A stretch of DNA of 23,192 nt. Origin: a virus. Shown piece after piece: positions 21,537 to 23,192 of this stretch. The stretch's first letter is position 1; the number at the start of each line of letters is the position of its first letter. The stretch covers positions 1 to 23,192 of IMG/VR virus record IMGVR_UViG_3300037843_000708; one strand, given 5' to 3'. The position numbers were made by a program, and so were the translations under genes. The notes under the pieces were generated by a model. That model made no database searches. It was not told the DNA's origin and saw only the letters and a list, made by a program, of their open reading frames with translations.

Positions 21537-21803
21537 CTAGGGCGGATCGGTTTTATGCTCAGTGATGAAACTGCGAATAGCGTCCGACAATCGGAACCAT
21601 TCGCCGCGGATGCGATCGACCGCGAAGCGTTGATGAAGCTCGCGCTCCTCAAGGACAGAGCCCTTGAGCAACAGGTGAGCGCGCGGTTGCGTTGGGCAGG
21701 CCGTGCGCAGCGACCTCAGTCGCGATCGAATGCTGGTCGTGAAGCCGATCTTGACGACTTCCGCATCCCAGGTGCTGATCAAATAGATGGGAATTATATA
21801 CAT
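21537..21803 (-). CDS. Minimal GIY-YIG-like protein (T5orf172/MUG113 type)
   Basis: 88 residues, the whole domain and nothing more. Marks: IYLIS (6-10) in place of GIY, EVVKIGFTTSIRSRL (15-29) in place of YIG with the following Arg positions, LKGSVLEERELHQRF (46-60) with the metal-binding Glu and the conserved His, and GEWFRLSD (67-74), a signature of the T5orf172/MUG113 subgroup. These proteins are predicted nucleases, but several are uncharacterised. It may nick or cut DNA during phage growth or act as a homing-like element. GAGG lies 10 bp before ATG at 21803. It follows the DNA methyltransferase by 12 bp. Confidence 0.75.
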   Translation of the reverse strand: MYIIPIYLISTWDAEVVKIGFTTSIRSRLRSLRTACPTQPRAHLLLKGSVLEERELHQRFAVDRIRGEWFRLSDAIRSFITEHKTDPP

Positions 21804-21815
21804 GACTCCCGTGCC

Positions 21816-22940
21816 TCATTTTGCTATTGAGAACAAGGGAGAATCGGTGCCCGAAACATGAGCAATCCGGCGCTCAATATCCGCGACATACTCGGCTTCG
21901 CGCTCAATCAGGATGCAGTCAAAGCCTTCGCGCAGGCACGCCATGCCGGTCGTGCCGGAACCAGCGAAGGGGTCGAGCACGAGGCCCTTGGGCGGCGTTA
22001 TGAGGCGGCAGAGGTAGGCGATCAGGTCAACGGGCTTCACTGTGGGATGCTTGGAACTCAGGCGATCCTCTTTGTCGGCTTTGGCGGAATAAAAGAAACG
22101 GGCAGCGGAGCCGCCATCGTCGCGTGGCGGGTTGGGCGGCCTTGGCCCAAAATCGCCATAGATGCCGCGCGACAGCCGATCTCCATGCTCAGGGCCGAAA
22201 TAGAACTGTTGCCCCGGCGCGTCGGGAAAAGCATTGACTACTTCATCGCTGCCATCGTGGACGACATTGGCGGGAAAGCGGCCAAGGGAGCTAGATCGTG
22301 TTCCGCCGATTTGCGTATTGTCACCAAGGCCAGCCGCGCCGCAGAATTTTCCGGTCTTAAATCCAGCGCCAGAGTCCCCGTCTGCCTTCGACCACGGCGG
22401 CGCTTCGATTCTACATGCGTCGATATTGAGTGCCCCAGTGCCCCACTTTGCGACGTTCTCTGCCACGGTCCCGATCAACGGCTTGCGGGCCAACACGACG
22501 GGCTCATGTGCCGGCTTCAACGCAGTATTGCGGGATTTCGGAAAGCCTTGACCGTAAATCCAATAGATTTGGTCGCGGATTTCAAAGCCCGCGTCCTCAA
22601 CGGCACAGGCCATGCGGTGATAAGTGCGCGTGCCACCGAAGACGAGCAGATGAGCGCCGGGTTTGAGGACATAGAAACACTCGCTCGCCCATTTCTCACA
22701 CCATGCCTGATAGACATTATCGGCGCGATACTCGGGCGCGCGGGCGCTTGTACGTCCGAAAGCGTTATCGCGGCCAACGTCAGCCTTATTGAGCGAGCGG
22801 CGGAAGCCATCGGAGCCGTCCCACTCCTTGCCCATGAACTCAAGGCCATATGGCGGGTCGGTCACGACGGCATCAATGGTGTTCGCCTCCATCAGAAACA
22901 GGAGTTCCAGAGCGTCGCCGTGGAGTATTTTGACGCTCAT
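21816..22940 (-). CDS. Solitary site-specific DNA methyltransferase (N6-adenine or N4-cytosine, beta class)
   Basis: 374 residues. Catalytic DPPY is at 28-31 (VVTDPPYGLEFMG) and the SAM-binding motif LDPFAGSGTTGMA lies near residue 322, so the order DPPY before FxGxG is of the beta class (PF01555). HPTVKPVDLIAYL precedes the SAM motif as usual. The long middle part (residues ~150-290) is Gly/Asp/Arg-rich and probably contains the target recognition domain. The ATG at 22940 follows directly on the stop of the small TM gene (TAA ATG). No restriction nuclease gene is seen beside it, so it probably modifies phage DNA against host enzymes or alters gene expression. The target site cannot be read from sequence. 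Confidence 0.9.
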   Translation of the reverse strand: MSVKILHGDALELLFLMEANTIDAVVTDPPYGLEFMGKEWDGSDGFRRSLNKADVGRDNAFGRTSARAPEYRADNVYQAWCEKWASECFYVLKPGAHLLVFGGTRTYHRMACAVEDAGFEIRDQIYWIYGQGFPKSRNTALKPAHEPVVLARKPLIGTVAENVAKWGTGALNIDACRIEAPPWSKADGDSGAGFKTGKFCGAAGLGDNTQIGGTRSSSLGRFPANVVHDGSDEVVNAFPDAPGQQFYFGPEHGDRLSRGIYGDFGPRPPNPPRDDGGSAARFFYSAKADKEDRLSSKHPTVKPVDLIAYLCRLITPPKGLVLDPFAGSGTTGMACLREGFDCILIEREAEYVADIERRIAHVSGTDSPLFSIAK

Positions 22941-23147
22941 TTAGCCCCGCAAAATGATTACGGAGGCGAGCGCCAAGCCGAGCGCAAGGAATGTGCCGCC
23001 CATCACAAGAGCAACGAGCCACGGAGGCGGCCCAATGCGGAACGGCTCCGATGGCGGCGGCTCGCCCCGCTTGCGTCTCAATCGGGCTTCCAGAGACTCG
23101 CCGCCTTTGTAGGTGGCTGGCGGCCGGTAATAATAATCGCGTTCCAT
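22941..23147 (-). CDS. Small single-pass membrane protein
   Basis: 68 residues, not recognised. The N-terminal ~40 residues are polar, rich in Arg/Pro/Glu (ERDYYYRPPATYKGGE, RLRRKRGEPPP). One clear transmembrane helix (WLVALVMGGTFLALGLALA, then SVIIL) ends two residues before the C-terminus. The positive N-terminal part suggests an N-in orientation. GGAGA lies 10 bp before ATG at 23147. A holin or other membrane role is possible, but there is no lysis gene next to it, so no function is proposed. Confidence 0.7.
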   Translation of the reverse strand: MERDYYYRPPATYKGGESLEARLRRKRGEPPPSEPFRIGPPPWLVALVMGGTFLALGLALASVIILRG

Positions 23148-23161
23148 TTTTGAACAATCTC

Positions 23162-23192
23162 CTAGCGCGGCTTTTGAACGCCAGTTCCCGTC
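23162..23192 (-). CDS. C-terminal end of an upstream gene (runs off right edge)
   Basis: Nine codons (TGTGVQKPR) and a TAG stop at 23164-23162 remain in one minus-strand frame, ending 14 bp before the start of the small membrane protein gene and overlapping its ribosome site. The close spacing suggests the operon continues to the right. Too short to name; another minus frame is also open to the edge. Confidence 0.3.
   Translation of the reverse strand, partial: TGTGVQKPR

Noticed and set aside
21858-23153. 431-codon plus-strand open frame opposite the DNA methyltransferase
   Set aside because: The minus strand has an intact DPPY/FAGSG methyltransferase; the plus frame has no motif, and its reach reflects high GC.

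Overview
The window is a block of late, structural phage genes from a tailed phage or prophage. The coding bias, GC-rich third positions and protein types suggest an alphaproteobacterial host, possibly Rhizobiales/Nitrobacteraceae; this host assignment is inference. Every supportable gene lies on the minus strand, so the operon reads from the right edge to the left edge. Gaps are short and many junctions overlap by 4 bp (ATGA or GTGA) or are separated by only 0-4 bp. I saw no integrase, lysis gene, tRNA, CRISPR array or insertion sequence.

Layout in reading order (right to left). (1) 20.4-23.2 kb: a small one-TM protein, a solitary beta-type DNA methyltransferase, a minimal GIY-YIG/T5orf172-like protein, a strong inverted repeat, and a putative HTH regulator. 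(2) 19.2-20.3 kb: a 62-residue protein coupled to a gpZ-like tail-completion protein, then a gene-poor stretch where a cos site would be expected. (3) 10.7-19.2 kb: a lambda-type packaging and head module: Nu1-like small terminase, GpA-type large terminase, gpW, lambda-type portal, S49 protease, a charged scaffold-like protein, two lambda-D-type decoration proteins, an E-family major capsid protein and a small conserved protein. (4) 4.9-10.7 kb: five genes for glycan work, namely an MptE/DUF115-like protein, a three-domain GT9 + GT-A + methyltransferase fusion, a sugar C-methyltransferase-like enzyme, a DUF5672 protein and an FkbM methyltransferase. (5) 1-4.9 kb: a coiled-coil protein, FII-like and terminator-like neck proteins, then a Mu-like contractile tail module: DUF2635 (Mu gp38-like), sheath, tube, tail assembly chaperone with a programmed -1 frameshift, and the start of the tape measure protein.

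The virion is therefore predicted to be a myovirus with a lambda-like head and a Mu-like contractile tail. The most unusual part is the 5.7-kb glycosyl/methyl-transferase cassette between the capsid and neck genes. Its position in the late operon suggests that it decorates the virion itself (capsid, decoration or tail proteins) or the cell envelope late in infection, using host nucleotide sugars. That role is inference. The best-supported non-obvious feature is the T-TTT-TTT slippery site at 423-429, which joins the chaperone to a 52-codon extension in the -1 frame ending 3 bp before the TTG start of the tape measure gene. The chaperone also carries an internal duplication of its domain.
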